Source: Qipengyuania sp. S6317L1 (GTDB lineage: Bacteria > Pseudomonadota > Alphaproteobacteria > Sphingomonadales > Sphingomonadaceae). From it: a DNA stretch of 64,000 nucleotides. Below the pieces are notes generated by a model, which was not told the origin of the DNA, ran no database searches, and saw nothing but the letters and a program-made list of their open reading frames with translations. Both the position numbers and the translations under genes were made by a program. Where the stretch lies: the NCBI RefSeq assembly GCF_023015615.1, contig NZ_JALKAJ010000002.1, positions 1 through 64,000 of the forward strand, written 5' to 3'. This document shows, one piece after another, positions 49,282-58,469 of the stretch. Numbering within the stretch: the first letter of the stretch is position 1; every line of letters begins with the position of its first letter.

Positions 49282-50001
49282 ATGCCCAACCTCCCCGTCC
49301 CCACTCGCAAAACCCCTCGCCAAGCGACCAGCCGCGTGGCCTTTGTGAGCGAGCCGCCTGAGCCCGGCGATCCGCTGCTCGCCTTTGAGCCCTATATCCA
49401 CAAGCGCCCCCGCGCGAACTCGATCACGCCTGATCTTCAGCGCGAATTTGTCGCTCATCTGGCGGCGACGGGCATCGTCACCAGCGCGGCGAGGCACATC
49501 GGGCGCTCAATGGAGGCGCTTTACAAACTGAGGCAGATGCCGGGGGCACAGGGCTTTGCAGCCGCGTGGGAGCGGGCAGCGCAGCTGGGGGTGAACCGGT
49601 TGGAGGACACGGCGCTCGCCCGCGCGATCGAAGGCTCGGAGCGCAAGATTATCCGGGGTGGCGAGGTGGTGGCGACCGAACGCGCGCACAATGAAAGCCT
49701 CGTCATGTTCTTCCTGCGCAACCGCCTGCCCGAACGATACTCGAAGGAGAAGGATATCGGGCCCGGCCATCCGGTCTATGAAAGGGTGCGCGAGGAATAT
49801 GCCGAGATGAAGCGCAAGGAGGCCAATGATCCGGCGAAGATCAAGGCGATCCGCGATTCGATTGATCGCAAGGTGGCCGCATGGCGCGCCGAATATGAGG
49901 CGCAGTGGGATGCCCAGATGAATGCCCAGAGGAATGGCCAGCGACGGGCGGAAGGATCCGGAGACGAACGCCTGGACGAAGAGGACGCGACACGGCTCTA
50001 G
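49282..50001 (+). CDS. HTH protein resembling a phage terminase small subunit
   Basis: 239 residues. After a Pro-rich start, residues about 60-100 form a helix-turn-helix (FVAHLAATGIVTSAARHIGRSMEALYKLRQMPGAQGF), followed by AAWERAAQLGVNRLEDTALARAIEG and RAHNESLVMFFLRNRLPERY. I associate this arrangement with a sphingomonad family resembling terminase small subunits. The C-terminal third is a charged coiled coil. AGGA stands 9 bases before the ATG. No other phage gene is next to it, so it may be a domesticated relic. It starts 90 bases after the nuclease-NTPase gene. Confidence 0.65.
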   Translation: MPNLPVPTRKTPRQATSRVAFVSEPPEPGDPLLAFEPYIHKRPRANSITPDLQREFVAHLAATGIVTSAARHIGRSMEALYKLRQMPGAQGFAAAWERAAQLGVNRLEDTALARAIEGSERKIIRGGEVVATERAHNESLVMFFLRNRLPERYSKEKDIGPGHPVYERVREEYAEMKRKEANDPAKIKAIRDSIDRKVAAWRAEYEAQWDAQMNAQRNGQRRAEGSGDERLDEEDATRL

Positions 50002-50021
50002 GCGAGGTGGTCAGATGCGGG

Positions 50022-50549
50022 TTATTCGCCGCGCAATTTCGCATACCAATACACGTCGCACATGCCGATATGGGTGACCTCGTGCTCGCGCAAATGCGCC
50101 TCTTGTGTGAAGCCGAGGCTTTCCAGAAGGCGCACGGATGGCGTGTTGCGGGTGTCGACTTCGGCGGTGATCTTGCGCGCGCCCTCTTGCCACAGGTGGT
50201 CGATAAGCGCCCTCGTGCACTCGCGCGCGACCCCTGACCCTTGCGCGTGCTTGGCAGTGATATAGCCGATTTCAAACACCGGGCCGTGCGCGTCATCCGA
50301 GCCATGGCCGGGCCCTGCGACAAAGCGGCCAACGACCATATTCGCGCTATCGACCGCGATCCATGTGCGGCCGGGCCAAGCGGGGTCTGTGAACCAGTCC
50401 CACAGCTCCTCTTCGCTCTCGAACTTCGGCCTTGTCAGGTAAAGGCTCTGCTCCTCATCCGCCATGGTCGGGAACATCGCCACCTCGTCCCCGCGCTGCA
50501 ATCGGCGCATGGTGAAGCGGTCGGTTTTCAGTGTCGGGACGTCACTCAC
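50022..50549 (-). CDS. GNAT family N-acetyltransferase (RimJ/RimL-like)
   Basis: 175 residues with LKTDRFTMRRLQRGDEVAMF at the start, EIGYITAKHAQGSGVARE (the acetyl-CoA-binding loop) and TRNTPSVRLLESLGF near the C-terminus. This is the RimJ/RimL-type branch acting on protein N-termini or small amines. The GTG start overlaps the LysR stop by 8 bases, so the two genes are coupled. Confidence 0.88.
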   Translation of the reverse strand: MSDVPTLKTDRFTMRRLQRGDEVAMFPTMADEEQSLYLTRPKFESEEELWDWFTDPAWPGRTWIAVDSANMVVGRFVAGPGHGSDDAHGPVFEIGYITAKHAQGSGVARECTRALIDHLWQEGARKITAEVDTRNTPSVRLLESLGFTQEAHLREHEVTHIGMCDVYWYAKLRGE

Positions 50550-51333
50550 CGGTGAGGAACTCGACCAGCGCCTTCACCTTCTTGGATCGCCATTGCGGCA
50601 CCGGAGCCACCAGCCAATAGGCGCGTTTGCCTTCCACCGGTTCGTCGAGCTTCACCAATCGCCCTTCTTCAAGCGCCGATTCCACCAAGGCCAGCGGCAG
50701 CACGGTGCGCCCCATGCCGGCGAGCGCCGAACTCATCGCCTGTCCTGCACTGGCGGTTTTGACGCAAGCGTTCGTGCCTTCCGGCAGCCGCGCTTCGGGC
50801 CAGTCAATCCACGCATCGCGCGCATTGGGCGCCGCGACAAGCACCTGCAAGGCTGGCGCCAATTGCACCCCCTGAAGCTCGCCCGGCCCAGCGATAAAAC
50901 GGATCGCGAGGTCCAGGTTCGCCTCGGTAAAATCGGAGGCCTCATCGGGCGCAAGGATATATTGCACTCCGGGCGTCGAGGCTTGAAACGGAGCAATGCG
51001 CGGCGCCAGCCACGAGGCGTAGAACTCGCGCGGAGCCGCAATGGTGTAGCGATCGCTCGACTGCCCCATCTGCATCGCGGACACGCTTTCCTCAAACCGC
51101 AGGAACCCCTCACGCAAGGGGTCCAGCCCGGCCTCACCCTCGGGCGTCAATTCCAATCCCTTGGACGTGCGCCGGAACAGCACCACGCCAAGGTGATCTT
51201 CAAGCGCGCGGATCTGCTGGCCCACGGCTGCCGGTGTCACGGCCAGCTCATCAGCCGCCCGCGTAAAGGAAAGATGGCGCGCAGCGGCATCATAGACCCG
51301 CAATGCGTTCAAGGGGAGATGGGTGCGTTTCAC
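50542..51333 (-). CDS. LysR-family transcriptional regulator (GcvA-like)
   Basis: About 263 residues with the N-terminal winged helix-turn-helix LPLNALRVYDAAARHLSFTRAADELAVTPAAVGQQIRALEDHLG and an effector-binding domain. The MKRTHLPLNALR-type start suggests GTG at 51333; an ATG at 51360 would add nine residues. It probably regulates itself and the acetyltransferase downstream. The target is unknown. Confidence 0.9.
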   Translation of the reverse strand: MKRTHLPLNALRVYDAAARHLSFTRAADELAVTPAAVGQQIRALEDHLGVVLFRRTSKGLELTPEGEAGLDPLREGFLRFEESVSAMQMGQSSDRYTIAAPREFYASWLAPRIAPFQASTPGVQYILAPDEASDFTEANLDLAIRFIAGPGELQGVQLAPALQVLVAAPNARDAWIDWPEARLPEGTNACVKTASAGQAMSSALAGMGRTVLPLALVESALEEGRLVKLDEPVEGKRAYWLVAPVPQWRSKKVKALVEFLTGE

Positions 51334-51454
51334 GAAAGACGACTTAGGCCGCACTCGCATTTACTGCAAGATTTCAGGATGCAACGCCTCGTTTGACGCG
51401 CCAAAGCTACGCTATCGAGCGCCGGTTTCCAGCGCCCGCCAGTCGTCAGCCGTC

Positions 51455-51496
51455 AGCGTTCTGCGGTTAGCGTTCTGCGGTTAGCGTTCTGCGGTC
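51455..51496. repeat. Three-copy 14-base tandem repeat over the apaG stop codon
   Basis: AGCGTTCTGCGGTT occurs at 51455-51468 and 51469-51482, and a third copy ending in TC at 51483-51496. The last copy encodes the ApaG C-terminus AER and its stop. Slippage could change the 3' end of apaG or its 3' UTR length. Confidence 0.85.
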
Positions 51497-51882
51497 TCTG
51501 GCGCAGCGAGCGGGAAGAACGGGATGCGCACTTCCAAGTGGCTGCCATCAGCTTTCGCGAAGGTGTAGAAACCTTCCATCGAGCCGTGCGTCGTGGTCAG
51601 CGGGCAGCCCGAGACATAATCGTGGCTCTCGCCAGGTCCGAGCAAAGGCTGTTCGCCCACAACCCCTTCCCCATCGACATGGTTCACCATCCCGCGCGCA
51701 TCGGTAATGCGCCAGTGACGGGTGAGCAGCTTCACCTCTTCGTGGGAGCCGTTTTCGATGCGGATGTGATAGACCCAGAACCACTTGCCCGCCTCAGGAT
51801 GCGATTGCTCCGGCAGGAAGTTGACCGCGACCCGCACGGTGATGCCTTCGGTGGTGGCTGCGTGTTGGAAGAGTTCTTTCAT
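51481..51882 (-). CDS. apaG: ApaG protein
   Basis: 133 residues from MKELFQHAATTEGITVRVAVNFLPEQSHPE, a typical ApaG N-terminus, with the beta-sandwich segments WVYHIRIENGS, LLTRHWRITDARG and CPLTTTHGSMEGFYTF. Its role is uncertain (linked to Co/Mg resistance in E. coli). The frame is open to 51966 but the start chosen fits the family. The stop lies in a tandem repeat. Confidence 0.93.
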   Translation of the reverse strand: MKELFQHAATTEGITVRVAVNFLPEQSHPEAGKWFWVYHIRIENGSHEEVKLLTRHWRITDARGMVNHVDGEGVVGEQPLLGPGESHDYVSGCPLTTTHGSMEGFYTFAKADGSHLEVRIPFFPLAAPETAER

Positions 51883-52092
51883 GGCTGGCCCCAAGGTAAC
51901 GATCATTTCTCGCCCATCAAGAGCGACATTGCAGATAATCCCCTTAGTTTCCCCTGAATGAAACAAGGGTTGTTGCGCAAAACGGAAAGGTGGCGAAACA
52001 AACAGACATACTGATCAACCTGTCTTTGATCTCAGGAGCACGCCGAAGTGGGGCTTCTTGCAGCTGGTGGCTGATTGACCGTGTGAGGGGAG

Positions 52093-53790
52093 CTATTTGC
52101 CGACTTTCGTCCTTTGCGATGGCGCAAGTGATTGCGATTGCTGTCTGAGAGTTCCTCTGTAAGAACAAATCAACCCGACCAGCGGAGCGGCAATCTCTAC
52201 ATCAAATTTGAAGAGCCCGCCTTCTTGTGATTCAAAGGTGTTTCCTTCGGGGAGCAAGCTCTTGGGCAATGGTATTCCAAAGACGGACCAACGTCTTGGC
52301 ACTAGCCGAAATCGCTGCTCCTCTATAATTGGTGCCAACGCGACATCTATTGGGCCGAACTTCTCCACTATCAGGTATGCATTCTTTTCTTTCCCCAGTC
52401 GCTGATGTGACTTGAAAAGCTTGCCACCAAAATTACGGGTCCACAATTCGCCATTGTCGTCTGGTTTAAAGGTGACTGTTACTGGGGTATTATCTCCATT
52501 CGGTGGCGCACTCAGGCAAAAAGCAACAATTTTTGCAAGCAAACTGGTACCTCGGCAAATTTCTGCCGTTCCGACCCATTGCCGTTCGGTCATACTGTCA
52601 TGCAATTCAATCACTTGAGGCGGCAGGCTGTAGAATGCAGAACCAAGGGCAGTTCGGTAAATCGGACCATGCGCCAAATCATCACGGATGCCTGTAAAAA
52701 TCTTGCGATCTTTGAACGCCAGGTCGTAATCCGATAAGTCGAGCGCATTTACAGCTGGCCGGGCGCCAACCTCTGGTTGGTTTCCTGCTATCGCTTTTCG
52801 AATAAGTACCTCGATTGCCATCGATGGAATAAGGGGGCCATCGTTAGCTTCAGCGAGCAGGTGCCAGCTCTGCTCGACTAACCTACCGTTTGCACACCCT
52901 TTAGCCGTCACAAACATACCGCCACGATGCTCGCCGAACCTCATGATATTCAGCACACTATAAAAAAGACGCGAGAACGGAACGAGTGAAGGTAATCGAA
53001 ACAGGTGCCGCACTTTCGCTAAAAAATTAAGAGCACGGTGCAGCGCTTCTGGAACCGGCCCTGCCCCCATCCAGATGTCAGTCATTGTGGGATGTTGAGG
53101 CGGAATGACCTGCAAATCCGGGACATCAACCAGAGAAAAATGGATATTGCGAAGCGGCATCCGCCCCGGAACTGCGATTGTAAAGCGCCTGCTCTCAGCA
53201 AGACCCACACCAACAGTGTTTGAGCCATCACGCCGTAACTTTACCGGTGCCCCAGCATATCCGACCACAGCACGCATGACATTTAGGCCGATACCTGCAT
53301 ACGGCGATGGAGCAATTCCGCCTGAAACTTTCTCTATGTCCATTGTTTTGGCAAACTCACGCAAAACAGCCGCGGTCAAAACAGGAAAACTGCTCACGCC
53401 AGAAAGTGCATAGATGCCCGCTTTCTTGGCGGGTTTATCGAACCTTGAAATACCCAGAACGAAGTCAGCGCCATCGGCGAAATCTAAGTAATTTACTCCA
53501 GCATCTATACAGGCTTCGACAACGCCATAGGGTGCTTCACCATACTGTTGGAATGGACCGGTGCCGTCCACCAGCAGATCTGGTTGAAGATCCTTCAAGG
53601 CTTCGGCTGTATCACGCCGATCAAGCGCATAAGGTTCTGTTCGAGTTGCCCCCTCTTGGGAAGCGCAAAACGCGGTTGCTTTCTTTTTATCGCGTCCAGC
53701 GACAAAAATCGTCAAATCCGGAACGTCAGAGAGCAACTGCGTCAATCGCCCTCCAAACACTCCATAACCGCCAAGAATGAGAACCTTCAT
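52093..53790 (-). CDS. Saccharopine-dehydrogenase-like NAD(P)-binding protein fused to DUF4166
   Basis: 565 residues. The N-terminal 370 have the Rossmann start KVLILGGYGVFGGRLTQLL and the saccharopine-dehydrogenase-like segments (LLVDGTGPFQQYG, then VNYLDFADG). The C-terminal 180 (from about FYSLPPQVIELHD) match DUF4166, including TVTFKPDDNGELWTRNFGGK. Such fusions are known but their reaction is not. The region is AT-richer than the flanking core genes. It is followed by 210 bases without a gene and preceded, 20 bases away, by the DCC oxidoreductase, so the two likely form an operon. Confidence 0.82.
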   Translation of the reverse strand: MKVLILGGYGVFGGRLTQLLSDVPDLTIFVAGRDKKKATAFCASQEGATRTEPYALDRRDTAEALKDLQPDLLVDGTGPFQQYGEAPYGVVEACIDAGVNYLDFADGADFVLGISRFDKPAKKAGIYALSGVSSFPVLTAAVLREFAKTMDIEKVSGGIAPSPYAGIGLNVMRAVVGYAGAPVKLRRDGSNTVGVGLAESRRFTIAVPGRMPLRNIHFSLVDVPDLQVIPPQHPTMTDIWMGAGPVPEALHRALNFLAKVRHLFRLPSLVPFSRLFYSVLNIMRFGEHRGGMFVTAKGCANGRLVEQSWHLLAEANDGPLIPSMAIEVLIRKAIAGNQPEVGARPAVNALDLSDYDLAFKDRKIFTGIRDDLAHGPIYRTALGSAFYSLPPQVIELHDSMTERQWVGTAEICRGTSLLAKIVAFCLSAPPNGDNTPVTVTFKPDDNGELWTRNFGGKLFKSHQRLGKEKNAYLIVEKFGPIDVALAPIIEEQRFRLVPRRWSVFGIPLPKSLLPEGNTFESQEGGLFKFDVEIAAPLVGLICSYRGTLRQQSQSLAPSQRTKVGK

Positions 53791-53810
53791 ATTAAGCTGA
53801 CTGTCCAGAG

Positions 53811-54218
53811 TTAAAGAAGGCGCGACCTATATTCCTCGGGGGGCACCCAGCACGTGTCGCGCCGGCCAAAAATTCGATAGCGGTTAAGTGCGATGAAGTG
53901 ATAGATTGGATCGCGAAAGGCTGCGGGTACCAGTCTGAAAATCCTCATCAAATTAAAGGGGAATTTCAGATTTTCATATATAGAAAGGACTGCATCACTA
54001 TCCTTGCGAACCAAATTTTTCTCGATCACAAGAATTGTGGACGGGTTTTTGGGGTCGAGCCCATTCTCTGTAAATAACCGAGCCCCGACTTCGCCTTGCA
54101 TAGAAGCGAGAAGAAATATTTGGCGATGATCGTGTTTGAGAATGAGCTTCGCATTGGCTGAACAAAGCACGCATTCAGCATCGAACAAGACAACGCGCTC
54201 ATTCTCATTTAGCTGCAT
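53811..54218 (-). CDS. DCC-family thiol-disulfide oxidoreductase (DUF393, YuxK-like)
   Basis: 135 residues. The DxxCxxC motif is in LFDAECVLCSANAKLILKHD, and RDPIYHFIALNRYRIFG is the family's conserved C-terminal helix. Members are small thiol-redox proteins of unclear partner. It is the first gene of a two-gene unit with the DUF4166 fusion. ATG at 54218. Confidence 0.85.
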   Translation of the reverse strand: MQLNENERVVLFDAECVLCSANAKLILKHDHRQIFLLASMQGEVGARLFTENGLDPKNPSTILVIEKNLVRKDSDAVLSIYENLKFPFNLMRIFRLVPAAFRDPIYHFIALNRYRIFGRRDTCWVPPEEYRSRLL

Positions 54219-54615
54219 CTCTAAACTTTCGCAATTTGTCGCTGATGTAAGGCGATGTTATCATGGCGATAGTCTACTTTCCAATAATAACGAGAAATCT
54301 TTGGTGTCTGCAACGCCAAGGCTTGAACACGCTACCTAAGATGGCTGACTGACAATGAAAAATTTTTCTGTCGGCCCAAAATTCGCAGCACGAGCCCCAA
54401 GCTCGCGTGAATCAAATCCCCTCAAGCCCCAGTGGAGCATAGGGCCCAAGGACTAGCCGCTCGAAGACGCCAATACCCTTGCGCGCGCCGCTTTTGTCCT
54501 CGACGCGGCAGATCAATTGCACGTGGTGATTGTCGAGCTGGGCCGGGTGGATTTAATTAAGCCAGTAAGGCGTCACAAACGCAGGATGTGTTAAAAATAC
54601 TCTCATGGCAAAGGA
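54219..54615. other. Gap with a gene remnant
   Basis: 397 bases. Its left part (54219-54400) is AT-rich and shows nothing. The right part holds a minus-strand remnant (54412-54553) and the TTAA-rich stretch to the next gene. Confidence 0.5.
54412..54553 (-). pseudogene. Probable gene remnant (C-terminal end only)
   Basis: A stretch that translates as AQLDNHHVQLICRVEDKSG then IGVFERLVLGPYAPLGLEGI and a stop, with good protein-like composition and GC-rich codons. It opens only after an in-frame TAA and has no start codon or ribosome site, so it looks like the last 45 or so codons of a lost gene. I do not recognise the family. Confidence 0.4.
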
Positions 54616-55236
54616 CTAACCCTTCGCCAGTTCCTCTTCAATCTGGCCAAGGCGTTCCTTGCCAAAGAAGATTTCGCCCTTCTCTCCTTTTGCTCCCACA
54701 AACATCGTCGGTATGCCAAACGCGCCCCTGTCCACCGCATCTGACGTATTGGCGACCAGCCCGTCCTTCACTTCCTGGCTCTGGCTGCGCTCGAACAGGT
54801 CTTTTGCATCAAAACCGGCCGCCTGAACGCTTGGGCCAAGGGCCTCCGGATCGGTAATATCAATGCCCTCTTCCCAGATTGCGGGGAGCAGGCCTTCGGC
54901 GAACTGCACCCCGCGCCCGTCCTGGTCGGCTGCGTAAAGCATGCGCTGCAAGGTAATGGAATTGAACGGGAATTGTGGGTGCATCTTGAAATTACTGAGC
55001 TGATGCTTGGCAATAAAACGCTGCATTTCGAGCATGTCATATTCGACCTTGCCCTTCACGTCCTTATTGCGGATCATCGGCGGGGCATTGCCGGTCAGCT
55101 TGTGCATTCCGCCAAGGAACACCGGCGTCACATCAAGCTCTGCCCCGGTGCGCTTCACCACCTCGCGAAGGGGCCACCAGATCATATAGGCGTTGGGGCT
55201 CACAAAATCGAAAATCAACTCAACCCGGTTCGCCAT
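54616..55236 (-). CDS. 2-hydroxychromene-2-carboxylate isomerase-like DsbA-family protein
   Basis: 206 residues with the DsbA/GST-kappa-like fold: ELIFDFVSPNAYMIWWPLREV at the start and AFGIPTMFVGAKGEKGE near the C-terminus. The family includes HCCA isomerase of naphthalene degradation, which uses glutathione. No catabolic gene is nearby, so the true substrate is open. GAGAGGGG stands before the ATG. It is 26 bases from the FkbM gene. Confidence 0.85.
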   Translation of the reverse strand: MANRVELIFDFVSPNAYMIWWPLREVVKRTGAELDVTPVFLGGMHKLTGNAPPMIRNKDVKGKVEYDMLEMQRFIAKHQLSNFKMHPQFPFNSITLQRMLYAADQDGRGVQFAEGLLPAIWEEGIDITDPEALGPSVQAAGFDAKDLFERSQSQEVKDGLVANTSDAVDRGAFGIPTMFVGAKGEKGEIFFGKERLGQIEEELAKG

Positions 55237-55261
55237 ATATGCCCCTCTCTAGTGCATGGTA

Positions 55262-56437
55262 TTAGCTCTTTGGTTCGGCGAGCAGGTCGGAATGTTCGAT
55301 TTGTGACAGCTCGTCGTAGGTTATGGGCCGGGTTGTTGCATTGCCTTCGATACGGCGCAAGTCGTATCCAAGTTCACCCGTCAGCAGGTCCCAGAGCGCC
55401 CGGCCTATCTCTTCGCGGTCTTTGTAAAAACCGCCGAGCCATTCCATGATGATGCGCGGGCGATGGGCTTTGAGCATTCCGCGTGCGCCCAAAAATGCCT
55501 GATACTCAAAGCCCTCGACGTCGATCTTCATCAGATCAACCCGCTCAAGCCCGTGGCTTTCGACGATCTCGTCGAGTGTGCGGCATGGCACGTCGCGGGT
55601 GTTTACCGTCTCGCCATAAGTTTCCTGCGCCGCCTGCGCCACGACCGGAATGACGGTGTTTCCGCCCTGCCTTGAGGAAAATTCGTAAAGCGTGAGTCTT
55701 CCCGGCTCATCGCCCACCGCGCAGCGTTCGACACTGGTCGTCCCGCCATAGCCGTTCATGGCGACGTTTTCTTTCAGCAGATAGCCAATCTCGCCCGCCG
55801 GCTCGACCGCAATGACACGGCCTTCATGGCCGACAGCGTCCGCGCCGATCAGCGTGTAGGTGCCGAAATTTGCACCGATATCGAGGAAGGTCATCCCCGG
55901 CTTCAGACACTCGCGGATCATATCGGTGATCGCGCGGTCGAAATAGCCGTCGCGAATCAGGTGCGGAGTGATCCCCGTGTCATTGCCGCTGACCAGCATC
56001 AGCCGTTGGTAGGCCGTTTCAACCAGCACCCTGTCATGCCCGACATAGCTTGCGGCCATGCGCTCGGGCCGCTCGATGTGGTACATTGTGCTGCGCTGGT
56101 TCAGTGCGGTCGACAAGAACCAGTCGCGGCTTGGCACGTGAGTCTGATCCTCCAACGGCTCCCCGCCCTTGGTAAAGACTACGAAAACTTCATTGGCAAA
56201 GGTCGGCGCAAATTCGTCCAGCGCCTTCACAATTGCATCGCCCGGCATCTCGCCAAGGTTGCCCTTGTGGAGGACCAAAGCCTCCAGTTCTTCCGAACGC
56301 GGTGCCGTGCATCTGGTCCCGCAACCGGGGAGAACAGCGCGATAATCGGAAGGTGCAAGAACCTTCTCAGCCCTGATGCCAAGATCCTTGATATGATCAG
56401 CAGGGGCCTGCCACAGGGGGTCATGTGCTTCAGCCAT
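55262..56437 (-). CDS. FkbM-family SAM methyltransferase
   Basis: 391 residues from the ATG at 56437 (an upstream GTG at 56470 is possible). MTFLDIGANFGTYTLIGADAVGHEG is the SAM motif I, VIAVEPAGEIG motif II, and VDLMKIDVEGFEYQAF is the FkbM-specific segment. The first 150 residues are an extra domain of unknown type. FkbM enzymes O-methylate sugars or polyketides. It may act on a cell-surface glycan. Confidence 0.88.
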   Translation of the reverse strand: MAEAHDPLWQAPADHIKDLGIRAEKVLAPSDYRAVLPGCGTRCTAPRSEELEALVLHKGNLGEMPGDAIVKALDEFAPTFANEVFVVFTKGGEPLEDQTHVPSRDWFLSTALNQRSTMYHIERPERMAASYVGHDRVLVETAYQRLMLVSGNDTGITPHLIRDGYFDRAITDMIRECLKPGMTFLDIGANFGTYTLIGADAVGHEGRVIAVEPAGEIGYLLKENVAMNGYGGTTSVERCAVGDEPGRLTLYEFSSRQGGNTVIPVVAQAAQETYGETVNTRDVPCRTLDEIVESHGLERVDLMKIDVEGFEYQAFLGARGMLKAHRPRIIMEWLGGFYKDREEIGRALWDLLTGELGYDLRRIEGNATTRPITYDELSQIEHSDLLAEPKS

Positions 56438-56575
56438 GATCGGAACGCTACACCGGCCCGAAATAATCACAAGTCCAACAATTTGGCGGACGAAGTATTG
56501 TCACGTCAAAAAGGTCCGTTTTGGTTAAATCCGCGTTAAGCGCATTCTTCCCGGTTTCTTTAAGGCGTGCGGAAA

Positions 56576-56581
56576 TACTAT
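56576..56581 (+). promoter_or_regulatory. Possible -10 box of the small RNA
   Basis: TACTAT is a near-consensus -10 element that would place a start near 56587, at the base of the first stem-loop below. The -35 region is poor. Confidence 0.35.
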
Positions 56582-56586
56582 GCACC

Positions 56587-56727
56587 GTGCCCCTTTCTCA
56601 AGAGGCACCGGCTATAGGCCACGAAAGTCGTTCTGACTGTCCCGAAAGAGACCCTTTGACCGGGACAGATGTGCTTAGGAGCCGAGGTGTGCGCGTAACC
56701 ACGCATGGCCTCGGCTCTTTGCTTTTT
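56587..56727 (+). ncRNA. Putative small RNA with three stem-loops and a terminator
   Basis: Between the divergent fkbM and the convergent SulP gene lie three ordered stem-loops on the plus strand: GTGCC/GGCAC with inner CTT/AAG (56587-56608), CTGTCCCG/CGGGACAG (56637-56668), and GAGCCGAGG/CCTCGGCTC (56679-56717) followed by TTTGCTTTTT. No coding frame explains this. The whole unit of about 140 nt, with a TACTAT box just upstream, has the layout of an intergenic small RNA. Known families (SRP, 6S, tmRNA) do not match what I can recall. Confidence 0.5.
56679..56727 (+). terminator. Intrinsic terminator of the putative small RNA
   Basis: Nine-bp stem GAGCCGAGG/CCTCGGCTC with inner TGCG/CGCA pairs, followed by TTTGCTTTTT. 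It is oriented on the plus strand, so it does not serve the minus-strand SulP or FkbM genes. Confidence 0.75.
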
Positions 56728-56741
56728 CGGTTCCGCCGCGA

Positions 56742-58256
56742 TCAATGCGGCGCGAGGCCAAGTTCCAGCCCGGTGCGATCTTCAAGCGCGTATTTGTCGA
56801 ACAGATCAGCGCTTGCCGCATTAAGGCCCACGACCCGCGTGTGACGGCCGTTGCGGCGCATCCGCTCTACCGCTTTTTCAAGCGCACCGATGGCGGAAAT
56901 ATCCCAGAAATGCGCCTTGGACACGTCGATCACCACATGGTGCGCTGCGTCCTCATACTGGCTTTCAGGGCCGAGCATGTCCTGGAATTTCTCGACGCTG
57001 GCGAAGAAGATTTCGCCTGTGACGACATAGACAGAGCTGTTGGGGCGACGCACTCGCTCGACGGTGAACAGGTTCTTGACCTTCTGCGCAAAGAAGATGC
57101 CTGAAAGCAGCACACCCACCAGCACGCCGAGCGCCAGATCGTGGGTCCAGACCACCACCACGACGGTTGCAACCATCACGATAGAGCTGGTCGCCGGATG
57201 GCGGCGCAGATTGGGGATCGAATTCCAGCTGAACGTCCCGATGCTGACCATGATCATCACCGCGACGAGCGCAGGCATGGGAACCTGCCCCACATAGGGG
57301 CCAAGCACCGTCAGAAGGAACAACAGGAACGCACCAGCGGTAAAGGTCGACAAGCGTCCCCGTCCGCCAGAGGCAACGTTGATCACCGACTGTCCGATCA
57401 TTGCACAGCCGCCCATGCCGCCAAAGAAGGCCGCCACGATATTGGCAATGCCCTGCCCTGCACCTTCGCGCTGTTTGTTGCTGTCGGTGTGGGTCATGTC
57501 ATCGACGATTTGCGCGGTGAGGAAACTTTCCAGAAGGCCCACCGCCGCCATTGTCAGTGAATAGGGTGCGATGATGACAAGGGTTTCCCACGTCAACGGC
57601 ACATTCGGGATGGCAAAGCTTGGCAGGCCGCTGGGAAGTTCGCCTTCGCCTGCAACATTGTTGACCGGCAAACCCCAATAGATCGTTGCCGCCGTCAGCA
57701 GGACGATGGCCACCAGCGGGCTTGGAATGGTCTTGGTGATGCGCGGAAAGCCATAAATGATGCCAAGGCCAATCGCGACCATAGCCCATGTCCATGGGCC
57801 AACGCCCTCGTTACCGGGCATAAGCTGCGGGATTTGCGCCATGAAGATAAGGATCGCGAGCGCATTGACGAAGCCGGTAATGACGCTGCGCGAGACGAAT
57901 TGCATCAGCAGGTTAAGCCGCAGGACCGCCGCAATCCCCTGGAAAATGCCCATGAGGATGGTTGCGGCAAAAAGATATTCGACCCCGTAATCGCGCACCA
58001 AAGGGATCACCACAACCGCCACCGCGGCGGTCGCGGCAGAGATCATGCCCGGACGCCCGCCGGTAAAGGCGATCACCATCGCAATCGCGACGCTTGCATA
58101 CAGGCCAACGCTCGGGTCCACCCCTGCGATCAGGGCAAAGCCGATCGCTTCCGGAATTAGCGCGAGCGCAACAACAATGCCGGCCAGGATGTCAGCGCGC
58201 GGCTGGGCCAGCCAGTCACGGCGGAATGTCTCCGCAAAGGAAGCGGTTTGGGTCAT
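56742..58256 (-). CDS. SulP-family anion transporter with STAS domain
   Basis: 504 residues from the ATG at 58256 (AGGA upstream, 8-base spacing). Ten or more membrane segments with [31 protein letters not shown] at the start, the SLC26/SulP signature, and [26 protein letters not shown]. The C-terminal STAS domain ([24 protein letters not shown]) is complete. SulP proteins carry sulfate, bicarbonate or other anions; substrate unknown. The next upstream gene runs the same way, 213 bases away. Confidence 0.92.
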   Translation of the reverse strand: MTQTASFAETFRRDWLAQPRADILAGIVVALALIPEAIGFALIAGVDPSVGLYASVAIAMVIAFTGGRPGMISAATAAVAVVVIPLVRDYGVEYLFAATILMGIFQGIAAVLRLNLLMQFVSRSVITGFVNALAILIFMAQIPQLMPGNEGVGPWTWAMVAIGLGIIYGFPRITKTIPSPLVAIVLLTAATIYWGLPVNNVAGEGELPSGLPSFAIPNVPLTWETLVIIAPYSLTMAAVGLLESFLTAQIVDDMTHTDSNKQREGAGQGIANIVAAFFGGMGGCAMIGQSVINVASGGRGRLSTFTAGAFLLFLLTVLGPYVGQVPMPALVAVMIMVSIGTFSWNSIPNLRRHPATSSIVMVATVVVVVWTHDLALGVLVGVLLSGIFFAQKVKNLFTVERVRRPNSSVYVVTGEIFFASVEKFQDMLGPESQYEDAAHHVVIDVSKAHFWDISAIGALEKAVERMRRNGRHTRVVGLNAASADLFDKYALEDRTGLELGLAPH

Positions 58257-58469
58257 GTGAGGAATCCTGATTTCGTATCGCGACAACGACCAAATTGTCG
58301 ATCAGTGCCGCCCAAAGCGATTTGCGCCGCGCCTAGTGGGTTATGCTGCAACGCACAAGGCGGGTTTTGAGGAAGTCTGCTTGAAACTCGTCTTAGTAAG
58401 CCGATTTACGTCCATTCGTGGGGTGAAAGCGGAACGGCGGCTAGTTGTTCTGATTTTCCCTGTTCAAAG

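Noticed and set aside
49282..50001. Prophage around the terminase-like gene
   Set aside because: No portal, capsid, integrase or large terminase gene is nearby.
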